NCBI GenBank assembly: GCA_035471625.1
Contig: DATIPT010000042.1
Span: 1-58,914, forward strand
From: DATEVL01 sp035471625
Lineage (GTDB): Bacteria; Chloroflexota; Anaerolineae; Anaerolineales; E44-bin32
DNA length: 58,914 nt
Direction: 5' to 3'
Positions 16,968 to 24,868 of this stretch are shown in pieces; position 1 is the stretch's first letter; each line of letters starts with the position of its first letter. A program made the position numbers and the translations under genes. A model generated the notes under the pieces. That model ran no database searches. It was not told the origin of the DNA and was given only the letters and a program-made list of their open reading frames with translations.

Positions 16968-18458
16968 CTAGCCTCCTGAACCGGCAGCCTGCGCCTCGTC
17001 CAGCCATGCCGGCCGACAGCACAGGACGAGCTCCTTGGCGGCGCGAACTTCATCGAGACGGCCGAAGGGCGTCGTATGGGGAGCGGTGTGGAGCGTCTCG
17101 GGATCGGAGCGCGCCTCGGCGGCGATCGCCTCCATCGCTTCGATGAACCGATCGAGGGTCTCCTTGCTCTCCGTCTCGGTCGGCTCGATCATCAGCGCCT
17201 CATGCACAATCAAGGGGAAGTAGTTGGTCGGAGGATGGAACCCAAAGTCCATCAGGCGCTTGGCGATGTCGAGCGCCCGAACCCCCGGGGCATCTTCCCA
17301 CCGACCTTCGGCGACGAACTCGTGCATGCAAATCCGGTCGAAGGGAACGTGGTAGGTCGACTGCAGCCGGGCGCGAAGATAGTTGGCATTGAGGACGGCA
17401 TGATCCGCCACGGATCGCAGGCCGGCCCTGCCCTGCATCCGCATGTAGGTAAAGGCCCGCACGAACATCCCGAAGTGACCGTGGAAGGCCTTCACGCGGC
17501 CGATCGACCGGGCCGGCATGACCAGTCCATACAGGGGAGCGTCGTCATCGCCGCCTTGCTCGACGATGTCGGCAACGGGGCCGGGCAGAAAGTCCACGAG
17601 GGATTCGCCAACCCCCACCGGCCCCGAACCCGGGCCGCCGCCCCCGTGCGGCGTCGAGAACGTCTTGTGCAGGTTGTAGTGGAGCACGTCGAACCCGAGA
17701 TCGCCCGGTCGGACCACGCCGAGCAGGGCGTTCATGTTGGCCCCGTCGCCGTACAGCAAGCCGCCGCATCCATGGACAAGGTCGGCCACTTCGAGAACAT
17801 GCTCCTCAAAGAGACCGAGCGTGTTTGGATTCGTCAGCATCAGGCCGGCCACGCTTGAGTCGCACGCGGCTCGCAGGCTGTCTAGGTCGACGTTGCCGCG
17901 GCTATCCGACGGAAGCTCGACGACCTGCAGGCCGGCCATGGCCGTCGTCGCCGGGTTCGTCCCGTGGGCCGAGTCGGGGATCAGGATCTTGTTCCGGCCG
18001 AGGTCCCCTCGACTCCGATGGAAGGCCCGAATGATCAGGATCCCGGTCAGTTCTCCATGGGCGCCGGCTGCCGGCTGCAGGGCGACTCCGGCGAATCCGC
18101 CGATCTCCTTCAACCACTCCTGCAGGCTGTACATCAAGGCCAGGTTGCCTTGTACCGTGGTCGGATCCTGCAGCGGATGAGTATGGGCAAACCCGCTTAG
18201 CCGGGCCATATCCTCGTTGATCTTCGGGTTGTACTTCATCGTGCAAGACCCGAGCGGATAGAACCCCGTATCGATCGAGTGATTGAGCTGAGAAAGACGG
18301 ACGAAGTGCCGGACGACATCGATCTCGGAAAGCTCTGGCAGCGGCGCCGCCTCACGCGTCAGATCGGCGGGGAGATCCGTTGCCGGGACGTCGAGCTCCG
18401 GCAGGGTCACACCCTGGCGGCCGGGCGAAGACAAGTCGTAGACCAGCGGCTCAATCAT
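16968..18458 (-). CDS. gcvPB: Glycine dehydrogenase (decarboxylating) subunit 2
   Basis: 496 aa. It is the PLP-binding half of the split P-protein of the glycine cleavage system. The PLP lysine lies in NLHKTFSTPHGGGGPGSGP, followed by the glycine-rich tunnel. Other conserved blocks are YPLGSCTMKYNPKIN and PAAGAHGELTGI. With subunit 1 it decarboxylates glycine and passes the aminomethyl group to the lipoyl arm of GcvH. Its ATG lies 8 nt inside the gcvPA 3' end. The operon is riboswitch-controlled; gcvT is not in the window. Confidence 0.96.
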   Translation of the reverse strand: MIEPLVYDLSSPGRQGVTLPELDVPATDLPADLTREAAPLPELSEIDVVRHFVRLSQLNHSIDTGFYPLGSCTMKYNPKINEDMARLSGFAHTHPLQDPTTVQGNLALMYSLQEWLKEIGGFAGVALQPAAGAHGELTGILIIRAFHRSRGDLGRNKILIPDSAHGTNPATTAMAGLQVVELPSDSRGNVDLDSLRAACDSSVAGLMLTNPNTLGLFEEHVLEVADLVHGCGGLLYGDGANMNALLGVVRPGDLGFDVLHYNLHKTFSTPHGGGGPGSGPVGVGESLVDFLPGPVADIVEQGGDDDAPLYGLVMPARSIGRVKAFHGHFGMFVRAFTYMRMQGRAGLRSVADHAVLNANYLRARLQSTYHVPFDRICMHEFVAEGRWEDAPGVRALDIAKRLMDFGFHPPTNYFPLIVHEALMIEPTETESKETLDRFIEAMEAIAAEARSDPETLHTAPHTTPFGRLDEVRAAKELVLCCRPAWLDEAQAAGSGG

Positions 18459-19794
18459 GGGCCGCCTCCTCGAGGACAGCTACGAAATCGTCGATCTCGT
18501 CCCGCGAGTTCATTTCGGTCACAGCAACCAGCATGTTCCCGGCGAGTTCGGGATAGTCGGCTCCGAGGTCATAGCCCCCGATGATCTCGTGATCCAGAAG
18601 GTGCTCGTTGATCTCCGCCACCGGGCGGGGGCAAGCGACGACGAACTCATGGAAGAAGGGCCCTTGGTTCCAGATCCGGAAGCCCTCCACGCGGCCGATT
18701 TCCGAGGCGGCGTAGTGTGCCTTGTGGTAGCACAACTCAGCCACCCGGCGCATGCCCTGCCGCCCCATCACGCTCAGGTAGACGGCCGAGGCCAGCGCCA
18801 TCAAGGCGACATTGGTGCAGATGTTCGAGGTCGCCTTCTCGCGGCGGATGTGCTGCTCTCGCGGCGTCAGCGTCAGGACATAGCCTCGCTGGCCGCGGCT
18901 GTCGACCGTCTCTCCGGCCAGCCGACCCGCCATCTTGCGGACGTATTCCTGGCGCGTCGTGAACAGGCCGAGGTGAGGTCCACCGAAGGACACTGGGATC
19001 CCCAGCGGCTGCCCATCACCGACGACGACATCGGCGCCGAACTCCGATGGGGGACGCAGCATTCCGAGCGCGAGCGGATTCACGACGACGCACAGGAGAG
19101 CGCCAGCGGCGTGGGCCGCCTCACCCAGGGCGGTGAAGTCGACGATGTGACCGAAGAAGTCCGGGTAACCCACGGCGACCAGCGCCGTATCGGCGTCGAT
19201 TGCCTTGGCCAACTCCTCCGGACCGTGGCAACAATCCTCATCCCCGACGATCGTCAGGTCCATCCCCTGCATATAGGACCGAACGGTCTGTCGATAGTGG
19301 GGGTGAATGGCGGGCGAGAGGATGATCTTGTTGCGCTTGCCGCGATGATGATTAAGGGCCAGGATGACGGCCTCCGCCAAGGCCGTCGCCCCGTCGTAGT
19401 GCGAGGCGTTCGACACGTCCATCCCGGTCAGGTTGCAGATCAGGCTCTGGTACTCGAAGATCGCCTGCAGTGTGCCCTGGGAGACCTCCGGCTGGTAGGG
19501 CGTGTAGGCCGTGTAGAACTCGTTCCGCCGCAGGATGTGATCGACGACGGACGGGATGAAGTGATGATAGGCGCCGGCTCCCAGGAAGCACGCATTGTGC
19601 CGGAGGTCGAAATTGGCTTCCGAGAGCGCTTGCAGCTCGGTCGCCACCTCGAGCTCGGAAACAGCGTCGGGCAGATCCAGATTCGGGAAGCGATGGGCGG
19701 CCGGCACGGCTTGATACAGCTCGTCGATCGATCGCACGCCGATCGCCGCCAACATCGCCCGGCGGTCTTCGTCCGTATGAGGGATGTAGGCCAT
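18451..19794 (-). CDS. gcvPA: Glycine dehydrogenase (decarboxylating) subunit 1
   Basis: 447 aa, the N-terminal half of the split P-protein. It starts MAYIPHTDEDRRAMLAAIG and contains FLGAGAYHHFIPSVVDHIL, YTPYQPEVSQGTLQAIFEYQ and SNASHYDGATALAEA, all typical of GcvPA. The ATG at 19794 overlaps the gcvH stop (ATGA). The longer open frame upstream runs through gcvH and is not used. It acts as an obligate partner of gcvPB. Confidence 0.96.
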   Translation of the reverse strand: MAYIPHTDEDRRAMLAAIGVRSIDELYQAVPAAHRFPNLDLPDAVSELEVATELQALSEANFDLRHNACFLGAGAYHHFIPSVVDHILRRNEFYTAYTPYQPEVSQGTLQAIFEYQSLICNLTGMDVSNASHYDGATALAEAVILALNHHRGKRNKIILSPAIHPHYRQTVRSYMQGMDLTIVGDEDCCHGPEELAKAIDADTALVAVGYPDFFGHIVDFTALGEAAHAAGALLCVVVNPLALGMLRPPSEFGADVVVGDGQPLGIPVSFGGPHLGLFTTRQEYVRKMAGRLAGETVDSRGQRGYVLTLTPREQHIRREKATSNICTNVALMALASAVYLSVMGRQGMRRVAELCYHKAHYAASEIGRVEGFRIWNQGPFFHEFVVACPRPVAEINEHLLDHEIIGGYDLGADYPELAGNMLVAVTEMNSRDEIDDFVAVLEEAAHD

Positions 19795-20186
19795 CAGCCG
19801 CTGCGCTCCTTGCAGTAGGCCTCGTAGGCCGAGGCGTCGAGCAGCTCCCCTGCCTCCGACGGATCGGCGATCTGGATCCGCAGGATCCAGGCGGCTCCGT
19901 ACGGATCGCTGTTGATCTGTTCCGGAGTCTGGGGGAGATCCTCGTTGACTGCCGAGACCGTCCCACCGAGCGGAAGATAGACCTCGGCGGCGGCCTTGAC
20001 CGATTCGATCGTGGCACAGGCGGCGCCCTTGCCCGCCGTCTCGCCGGCGGCTAGCGTCGTCTCGACAAAGACGATATCGGAGAGTTGATCCTGGGCGTAG
20101 TCGGTGATCCCGATCGTGCCCTGATCCGCCTCGATCCGAATCCACTCATCGTTCTTCGTGTACTTGAGATCCTTGGGAAAGTCCAT
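19794..20186 (-). CDS. gcvH: Glycine cleavage system H protein
   Basis: 130 aa. Lipoyl-carrier protein; the lipoyl lysine is in IESVKAAAEVYLPLGG. Other hallmarks are YTKNDEWIRI near the start and ITDYAQDQLSDIVFVE. The ATG at 20186 is preceded by GGAGGAGG (20189-20198 region, minus strand). It is the first gene of the operon and lies directly downstream of the glycine riboswitch. H protein shuttles the aminomethyl group between the P, T and L proteins. Confidence 0.97.
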   Translation of the reverse strand: MDFPKDLKYTKNDEWIRIEADQGTIGITDYAQDQLSDIVFVETTLAAGETAGKGAACATIESVKAAAEVYLPLGGTVSAVNEDLPQTPEQINSDPYGAAWILRIQIADPSEAGELLDASAYEAYCKERSG

Positions 20187-20214
20187 CCGGGCCTCCTCCG
20201 GTCGGCACGCGCAA

Positions 20215-20241
20215 GGGCGCACGCCGAAAACGCGTGCGCCC
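20215..20241 (-). promoter_or_regulatory. Hairpin after the glycine riboswitch (probable expression platform)
   Basis: GGGCGCACGC (20215-20224) pairs perfectly with GCGTGCGCCC (20232-20241) around a 7-nt loop. In the transcript it directly follows, and by 2 nt overlaps, the 3' strand of aptamer 2 P1 (20240-20246). It has no U-tract, so control may be through anti-termination variants or access to the gcvH RBS about 20 nt downstream. Confidence 0.6.
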
Positions 20242-20411
20242 CTCTGTCCATGACCTGAGAGATTCGCCCGGACGTGGGCTTGCCCCTTCGGTGTCGGACG
20301 ACTTTCCAGAGGGCCTGCCAGTCAGGGTCCTTGGACCTGAGAGTTTCGCCTCGGGCCGGCGCGGCGATCGAGGCTTGCCCCTTCGGTGCCCGGCAGTGCC
20401 GGTCTCTCCCC
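20238..20411 (-). ncRNA. Tandem glycine riboswitch upstream of gcvH
   Basis: Two glycine aptamers in a row on the minus strand. Each has the conserved core that reads ACCGAAGGGGCAAGC in the transcript (plus-strand 20373-20390 and 20278-20295) and each ends with an ACUCUCAGGUC- or AUCUCUCAGGUC-like strand. P1 of aptamer 2 is visible as 7 perfect pairs (20240-20246 with 20307-20313). The short linker between aptamers (about 20314-20330) is as expected for the cooperative tandem class. Glycine binding should turn on the glycine cleavage genes. Confidence 0.95.
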
Positions 20412-20433
20412 TGGCTGTGCGACTTGTCGCGCG

Positions 20434-20462
20434 ATTCTACGGTCCCGGGTGAGGGCTGTCAA
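20434..20462 (-). promoter_or_regulatory. Promoter of the glycine cleavage operon
   Basis: On the minus strand TTGACA (20457-20462), a 17-nt spacer and TAGAAT (20434-20439) make a near-consensus sigma-70 promoter. The start would fall near 20427, about 15 nt before the first aptamer. Confidence 0.85.
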
Positions 20463-20546
20463 GCAACCTCGACCGTGAACGGGTGCGCCGACACCGGTGA
20501 GGCGCCTCGTGAGGCTCCCAGCCGGCAATGGCTCTCCCGGCGCGAG

Positions 20547-21905
20547 TCAGTTCGCCTCCCCCGAGCCAAAGAAGTACTCGAGGAGTTCGTCGGTCAGCCC
20601 ACGCCACTGAGCCCAGCTGTGACCTTCGCGGACTTGATGGAGCTCCACCGGATAGCCCGCACCCTCCAGGACGGCCTTCATTTCCGATAGATCGCCCACA
20701 TCCCAGGTCGGGAGGCCCGCGGTGAGGAAGAACTTCACCGGCAGTCGCGGGCAGCGATGTCCGGTTTCCCCTCCGCACTCGACTGTCGCCATGATCGTCG
20801 GCCTCATCCGCTGGATGCCGGCCACCATCCGGGGATCGGCCAAGGACGTCTCTTCACCGAACACCCACATGGCAGGGGACATTGCTGCCAGGTTGCCGAA
20901 CACGTCGCTCGCTGCGGCTGCAATGTAGAGGGCACTCACTCCCCCGTAGCTCACGCCCACGATCACGCGAGCCTCAGGCCGCGGATCCGTCCGGTACGCG
21001 GCATCAATCACCGGCACAAGTTCCTCGGTGATGAACCGGGCATATTCTTCCGGGCGCGCAAGAAATTCCTCCTCGCGGCGGTTCCGTCCAGGATCGGCGG
21101 GGTCGCGCGCATCGATCAACACCGCCAGTAGGGGTTGGACCCGCCCGCTGGCGATCATGTTGTCAAGGACGATGACGATCGCCCCCATGCGCTCGTCGAC
21201 GAAGTCATTGCCGTCGAGTAGATACATGACCGGCAGCGACTTGAGATTCGCATAGCCGGACGGGGTGTAGACGCGGTAGTTGACGGCATACCCCAGCGAC
21301 TCGCTGTCGATCACTCGATCCCCGGTCAGGGTTCCCACATCCGCTGCCGTGCGGGACAGACCTTCGTCGGTCACCGCGAAACCCGGCATGGTGAGCAGGC
21401 TGTTCTGGCCGCTCAGGCCACTCCACTGCTGATCCGGGTTGGCCGGGTCGGCCTGCCAATCGGCCCCATCGACTCTCATCTGGTACTCGCTTCGGGTGGC
21501 TGTTGGCATCTCGACCAAGCCCACCCACAGGTCGGTGTCCCCGACGCGTTCTCCCCGGGCCCCTGGTTCCTGCCAGTTGCTGAACGCTCCGCGCCAATGG
21601 ACCTGCTCGGCCTCTCCCTTGAAGAAGAAGGCCACCCACGTGCCCAGGGCCAATGGCACTTGCCGTTCGGCCACCAGTTGGCCGTAGAGCTGATCGGCCT
21701 GTCTTTGGGCGGCATCCGGCGGTGCATCGGCGATCCGGCCCAGGATCGACCTGAGGTCTTGGAGAGAGTCGATCCGCCCCGGCTCCGGGAGAGTGTCCGC
21801 GCTGGTTCCCGCTCCGACCGAAGGAGTGCAGGCGGCAAGCGCAATCGCGGCCAGTAGGATCAGGCCGGCAAGACAAGACGGTAGTTGTTTGGGACGAAGG
21901 GGCAT
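20547..21905 (-). CDS. Esterase lipoprotein, enterochelin-esterase-like, with CBM48-like N-domain
   Basis: 452 aa from the ATG at 21905, chosen because GGAG lies 6 nt upstream and the lipoprotein signal (lipobox LAAC, Cys26) then starts the protein; ATG 21917 is the alternative. After the anchor comes a helical region, then a beta-sandwich of the kind found before Fes-type esterases (VAFFFKGEAEQVHWRGAFSNW, YQMRVDGADWQADP), then an alpha/beta hydrolase with the nucleophile elbow GVSYGGVS and a C-terminal GHSWAQWRG histidine. Predicted surface esterase; substrate unknown. A related lipoprotein is encoded at 49304-50209. Confidence 0.83.
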   Translation of the reverse strand: MPLRPKQLPSCLAGLILLAAIALAACTPSVGAGTSADTLPEPGRIDSLQDLRSILGRIADAPPDAAQRQADQLYGQLVAERQVPLALGTWVAFFFKGEAEQVHWRGAFSNWQEPGARGERVGDTDLWVGLVEMPTATRSEYQMRVDGADWQADPANPDQQWSGLSGQNSLLTMPGFAVTDEGLSRTAADVGTLTGDRVIDSESLGYAVNYRVYTPSGYANLKSLPVMYLLDGNDFVDERMGAIVIVLDNMIASGRVQPLLAVLIDARDPADPGRNRREEEFLARPEEYARFITEELVPVIDAAYRTDPRPEARVIVGVSYGGVSALYIAAAASDVFGNLAAMSPAMWVFGEETSLADPRMVAGIQRMRPTIMATVECGGETGHRCPRLPVKFFLTAGLPTWDVGDLSEMKAVLEGAGYPVELHQVREGHSWAQWRGLTDELLEYFFGSGEAN

Positions 21906-22066
21906 CACTTGCTCCATACTTTCGGATGGCTTCCTTGTCGGCGGCGCCAAGGCCGCGTTCCTCACCAGATCTGGCCCATCATTCTACTTCTCGGGATCAC
22001 TGAGGGGAGGCGGAGTTCTTCCCAGGGGGTGTGCGAACCTGGGTTTATACACCGCGGACGCCATTC
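21906..22066. other. Intergenic region between the MerB-AAA+ gene and the esterase gene
   Basis: 161 nt. On the minus strand TAGAAT (21981-21986) is a likely -10 for the esterase gene. CCCAGG (22021-22026) pairs with CCTGGG (22038-22043) to form a small hairpin after the MerB-AAA+ stop, perhaps a weak terminator. Confidence 0.45.
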
Positions 22067-23635
22067 CTAGTCCGTCACCAGCACGAACGAGTTGACCAGC
22101 GCCCGGGCCATCTCGTGGGCTTCGAGCCAGAAGAGCTTGTTGGCCGGATCGCCGGGCTCGAACAGGCTGTCGTATTTCACCCGGTCGTCGCCCGGACGGA
22201 CGCGATCAACCGCCCGGACAGCGAATTCCCGCAGTTGCCGAACGTTCGCCAGCCGGGGGTTGACGGCGGCGTAGTAGAGCGCCATCTTTTCGACCGAACG
22301 CATTTCGCGACCCAGCTCCCGACCCGCCTGCCGGAACTGGCTCAACATCACAAGGACGCGGTCCCCGAAGGTCATCGCCGGGATGACCGCCTGGTGTTCC
22401 CCGGGCACCCGGCTGAGGACATCCTTTCCCTTCGGCCGTTCGGCCATCTGCCGCTTCATCTCATCCAGGCTGTGAGCCGAGCTCCCGGCCAGGACGATCA
22501 CGAGCGGTCGGCCCCCTTCCATTCCCAGGTCGAGATACGGGAGAAGGGCTTCGTAGGGCCATCGTTCGCCCGATCGGGCATCGACTTCGTCGATCAACAC
22601 AAGGCGGGCCGACTCGTCGGCCTCCCAGCCGGCCAGCGCCGCCCGGAAGCCGCCTTCGTCCATCCGCGCGAGATTGAGTTCAGCGTACGCCGCCGATGGA
22701 CCGAGCGCCTCGGCCACCTGCTGGACGAAGAAGGTCTTCCCGCTACCAGGCGGCGCCCATAGGAGGTGGTTCTCCCTTCGGTGGCCGGGTTGAACCAGGC
22801 CAGCCTGAATCCTCGCCCGGACATCCTTGAGGGCGTTCAGCACTTCGGCTTCGAAGCGGATGTAGTTCCCGACAACCCGGTAGCGTTCGAGCGAGATGGC
22901 TTCGAGGCCCTGGATAAAGGGAATCATCCAGAAGGAGGTCGCCTTTCCCCGTTCATTGAGCCGCCGATGGTACTCCGCCAGATACTCGCCCGACCGCTCG
23001 AGGTAGTCCGGGTCCAGCCGATTGCGGTGCATCGGGCCGCTGAAGACATCGGCCCAGTCGGCAACGGCCATGATGAAATCCTCGGAAGCGGGATCGTACA
23101 GGCCCCAGCGCTTGACATGCTCTTCCGACCGGAAGAGATTCATGCGCCCTCAATTGAAGGGGGTCGAGCCCTCCCGCCATCGGGTGAAAGGCGACGTAAT
23201 GTAGCCCACGATGGTTGGAGGATCGGCGGAAAGAATCTCCCGGTCGTTCATGCGGATCGTGATCGGCTCGCCGCAATCGAGACAGATGGTGTCGATCTGG
23301 ACTTCCTTTCCGGGGAACAGCCAGCGCACGGCCAGCGTTTCAATCCCTCACTGGCCGTACCAGCCTTCCCGCCCGTCGATCTTCAAGCGGTGGTGGGTCG
23401 GCAGATTCGAGAAGGGGGCCCAGCCCTCGACGTAGTCCGTGTCGGCCGCCATCCAGCATGCGGCCGCTCCCTCCCGATCGGCGACGTCGGCCGCCTGGCG
23501 CATCAGCCGCCTGCCGCCTTCGGGGGAGAGCCCGAGGATCCGGGCCAGTTCGGTGTAATGAGGCGCCCGCGCGTGGGCTGTGAAGAAGCGCAAGGTCTCG
23601 GTGAAGGCGCGCTGGACTTCCGATTCGACGGCCAT
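22067..23635 (-). CDS. MerB-like organomercurial lyase domain fused to AAA+ ATPase, with two in-frame UGA codons (predicted selenoprotein)
   Basis: One frame of 523 codons from the ATG at 23635 (RBS GGGAGGA) to the TAG at 22067-22069, broken only by UGA at codon 96 (23348-23350) and codon 162 (23150-23152). Residues 1-240 align with MerB: winged-helix start (HYTELARILGLS), WYGQ-UGA-GIETLAV against MerB YAWCALDTL, then CLDCGEPI, then UGA-GRMNLFRSEEH against the MerB CHVHFFAS region. By eye both UGAs land on the catalytic cysteines, the second within about one residue. The MerB Asp99 position is Glu. The rest is an AAA+ ATPase with Walker A APPGSGKT (about 294-301) and Walker B LVLIDEVD (about 345-352). 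UGA-to-Sec is inferred; the alternative is a decayed gene. It lies 62 nt after alr in the same direction. Confidence 0.8.
23120..23137 (-). other. Candidate bacterial SECIS hairpin after UGA codon 162
   Basis: In the transcript CUCUUCC pairs perfectly with GGAAGAG (7 bp) around a GGUC loop. The loop begins 19 nt after the UGA. Flanking GCGC and AUG can also pair with downstream CAU and GCGC, giving a longer, interrupted stem. Loop and distance match the bacterial SECIS model; as I recall, GGUC is also the loop of the E. coli fdhF element. Confidence 0.65.
23319..23347 (-). other. Candidate weaker SECIS-like hairpin after UGA codon 96
   Basis: Downstream of the UGA, GGCC and GGCU form a 4-bp stem around a 7-nt loop GUGCGCU whose first base is G, starting 18 nt after the UGA. 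Weaker outer pairing (AAC with GUU, GGG with CCC just beyond 23319) is possible. It fits the loose bacterial SECIS rules but is much less convincing than the second one. Confidence 0.35.
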
Positions 23636-23697
23636 CGTGTTCCTCCCGGCGGATTGGGCTCGGGGCCCCTCACCCCGTCTCAGAACCCAGAAGCGGG

Positions 23698-24810
23698 CTA
23701 CCGGTAGATCCACCTCACCCGTTCGGTAATCCCGCAGGTCACTTCGTAGTTGATCGTTCCCCAGCACGCCGCGACCTGTTCGGCGGTGATTCGCGCCGCC
23801 GCTTGTTCCCCGATCAGGACGACCTCGTCACCGGACACCGCCTCGGGTACATCGTCGAGTTGCACCAGACACTGGTCCATGCAGACTCGTCCGACGACCG
23901 GGACTACGCGGCCGCGGACAAGCACCCGATTCCCGTTGACGCGGCGGAAACCGTCGCCATAACCCACTGGCACCGTTCCGATCCGCTCGGCACGCGAGGT
24001 CACGTACTCATGTCCGTAGCTGACGCCCTGCCCGGAGGCGACGACTTTCACCATCGTCAGGCGACTCTTCCAGGCGAGCGCCGGTTCGAAGTCATCCGGG
24101 AGACGAACCGCATCGGACGGATGCATCCCGTAGATCCCGATCCCCGACCGGACCATGTCCCACCGGGCTTCGGGGTACGCCAGGGCCGCGGCGGTGTTGG
24201 CGGCGTGAGTGAGCTCCGGGCGCAACCCGGAAGCCGATAGCGCCTCGATGACCTGGTTGAAGACGGCCACTTGCGCTTCAGTCGGACGACGGACCAACTC
24301 ATCGGCGCACGCGAAGTGGGTATAGATCCCCTCAAACGCCAGGTTCGGTGAGTCGGCCGCACGCCGGGCGAGCGTCATGGCGTCCTCCGGGGCGGCCCCG
24401 ATGCGGTTCATGCCCGTGTCCACCTTGAGGTGTACCCGGGCGCTTGTGTCGAGCCTCGCCGCTACGGCGGCGGCGGCGTCCAAGTGCTCGGCGGACCAGA
24501 CCGTCAGGCGGAGCTCGGCTTCGATGGCCTCGGCCAGGCGGTCGTCGGGCGTGTGGCCCAAGATCAAGCCGGGGGCTCCGATTCCGGCTCGGCGCAGATC
24601 CAGACCTTCATCGATCCGGGCCACGCCCAGCCATTCGGCGCCGCCCCGCAACGCCGCTCGCGCCGCCTGCGCCAGACCGTGCCCGTAGGCGCCCGCCTTG
24701 ACGACCGCCATCAATCGAACCCCGGTCAGACGGCGTAGCCGATCCGCGTTTCGCCGAATGGCCTCAAGGTCGATTTCGAGCCAGTTGCTGAGCGATGCGT
24801 CGAGGGTCAT
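23698..24810 (-). CDS. alr: Alanine racemase
   Basis: 370 aa from the ATG at 24810, chosen because the protein then begins just before the conserved WLEIDLEAIRRNADRLR. PLP lysine in VVKAGAYGHGL; catalytic tyrosine region GIGIYGMHPS; VSYGHEYVT; C-terminal substrate loop RVCMDQCLVQLDDV. It makes D-alanine for peptidoglycan. The open frame extends far upstream, but that part overlaps the divergent permease promoter and gene. The MerB-AAA+ gene follows 62 nt downstream on the same strand. Confidence 0.95.
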   Translation of the reverse strand: MTLDASLSNWLEIDLEAIRRNADRLRRLTGVRLMAVVKAGAYGHGLAQAARAALRGGAEWLGVARIDEGLDLRRAGIGAPGLILGHTPDDRLAEAIEAELRLTVWSAEHLDAAAAVAARLDTSARVHLKVDTGMNRIGAAPEDAMTLARRAADSPNLAFEGIYTHFACADELVRRPTEAQVAVFNQVIEALSASGLRPELTHAANTAAALAYPEARWDMVRSGIGIYGMHPSDAVRLPDDFEPALAWKSRLTMVKVVASGQGVSYGHEYVTSRAERIGTVPVGYGDGFRRVNGNRVLVRGRVVPVVGRVCMDQCLVQLDDVPEAVSGDEVVLIGEQAAARITAEQVAACWGTINYEVTCGITERVRWIYR

Positions 24811-24853
24811 CCCAAACGTGGCCCCTTCCCGGCGGCGGCAAGCCTCGCAAGAG

Positions 24854-24859
24854 TATAAT
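24854..24859 (+). promoter_or_regulatory. -10 box (TATAAT) of the SLC13-type permease gene
   Basis: Consensus TATAAT ends 9 nt before the ATG at 24869, so any leader would be only a few nucleotides or none. It lies in the 58-nt divergent gap with alr. Confidence 0.6.
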
Positions 24860-24868
24860 GCCCGTCGC

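Noticed and set aside
22067..23143. A separate AAA+ gene starting at the ATG at 23141-23143 (MNLFRSEEH)
   Set aside because: NLFRSEEH is an internal motif of the MerB-like domain. The frame continues upstream through UGA-162 into clear MerB sequence, and no RBS precedes this ATG.
23348..23635. A short 95-aa stand-alone protein ending at UGA-96
   Set aside because: It would stop at the catalytic cysteine position of MerB, and the homologous sequence continues in the same frame directly after the stop.
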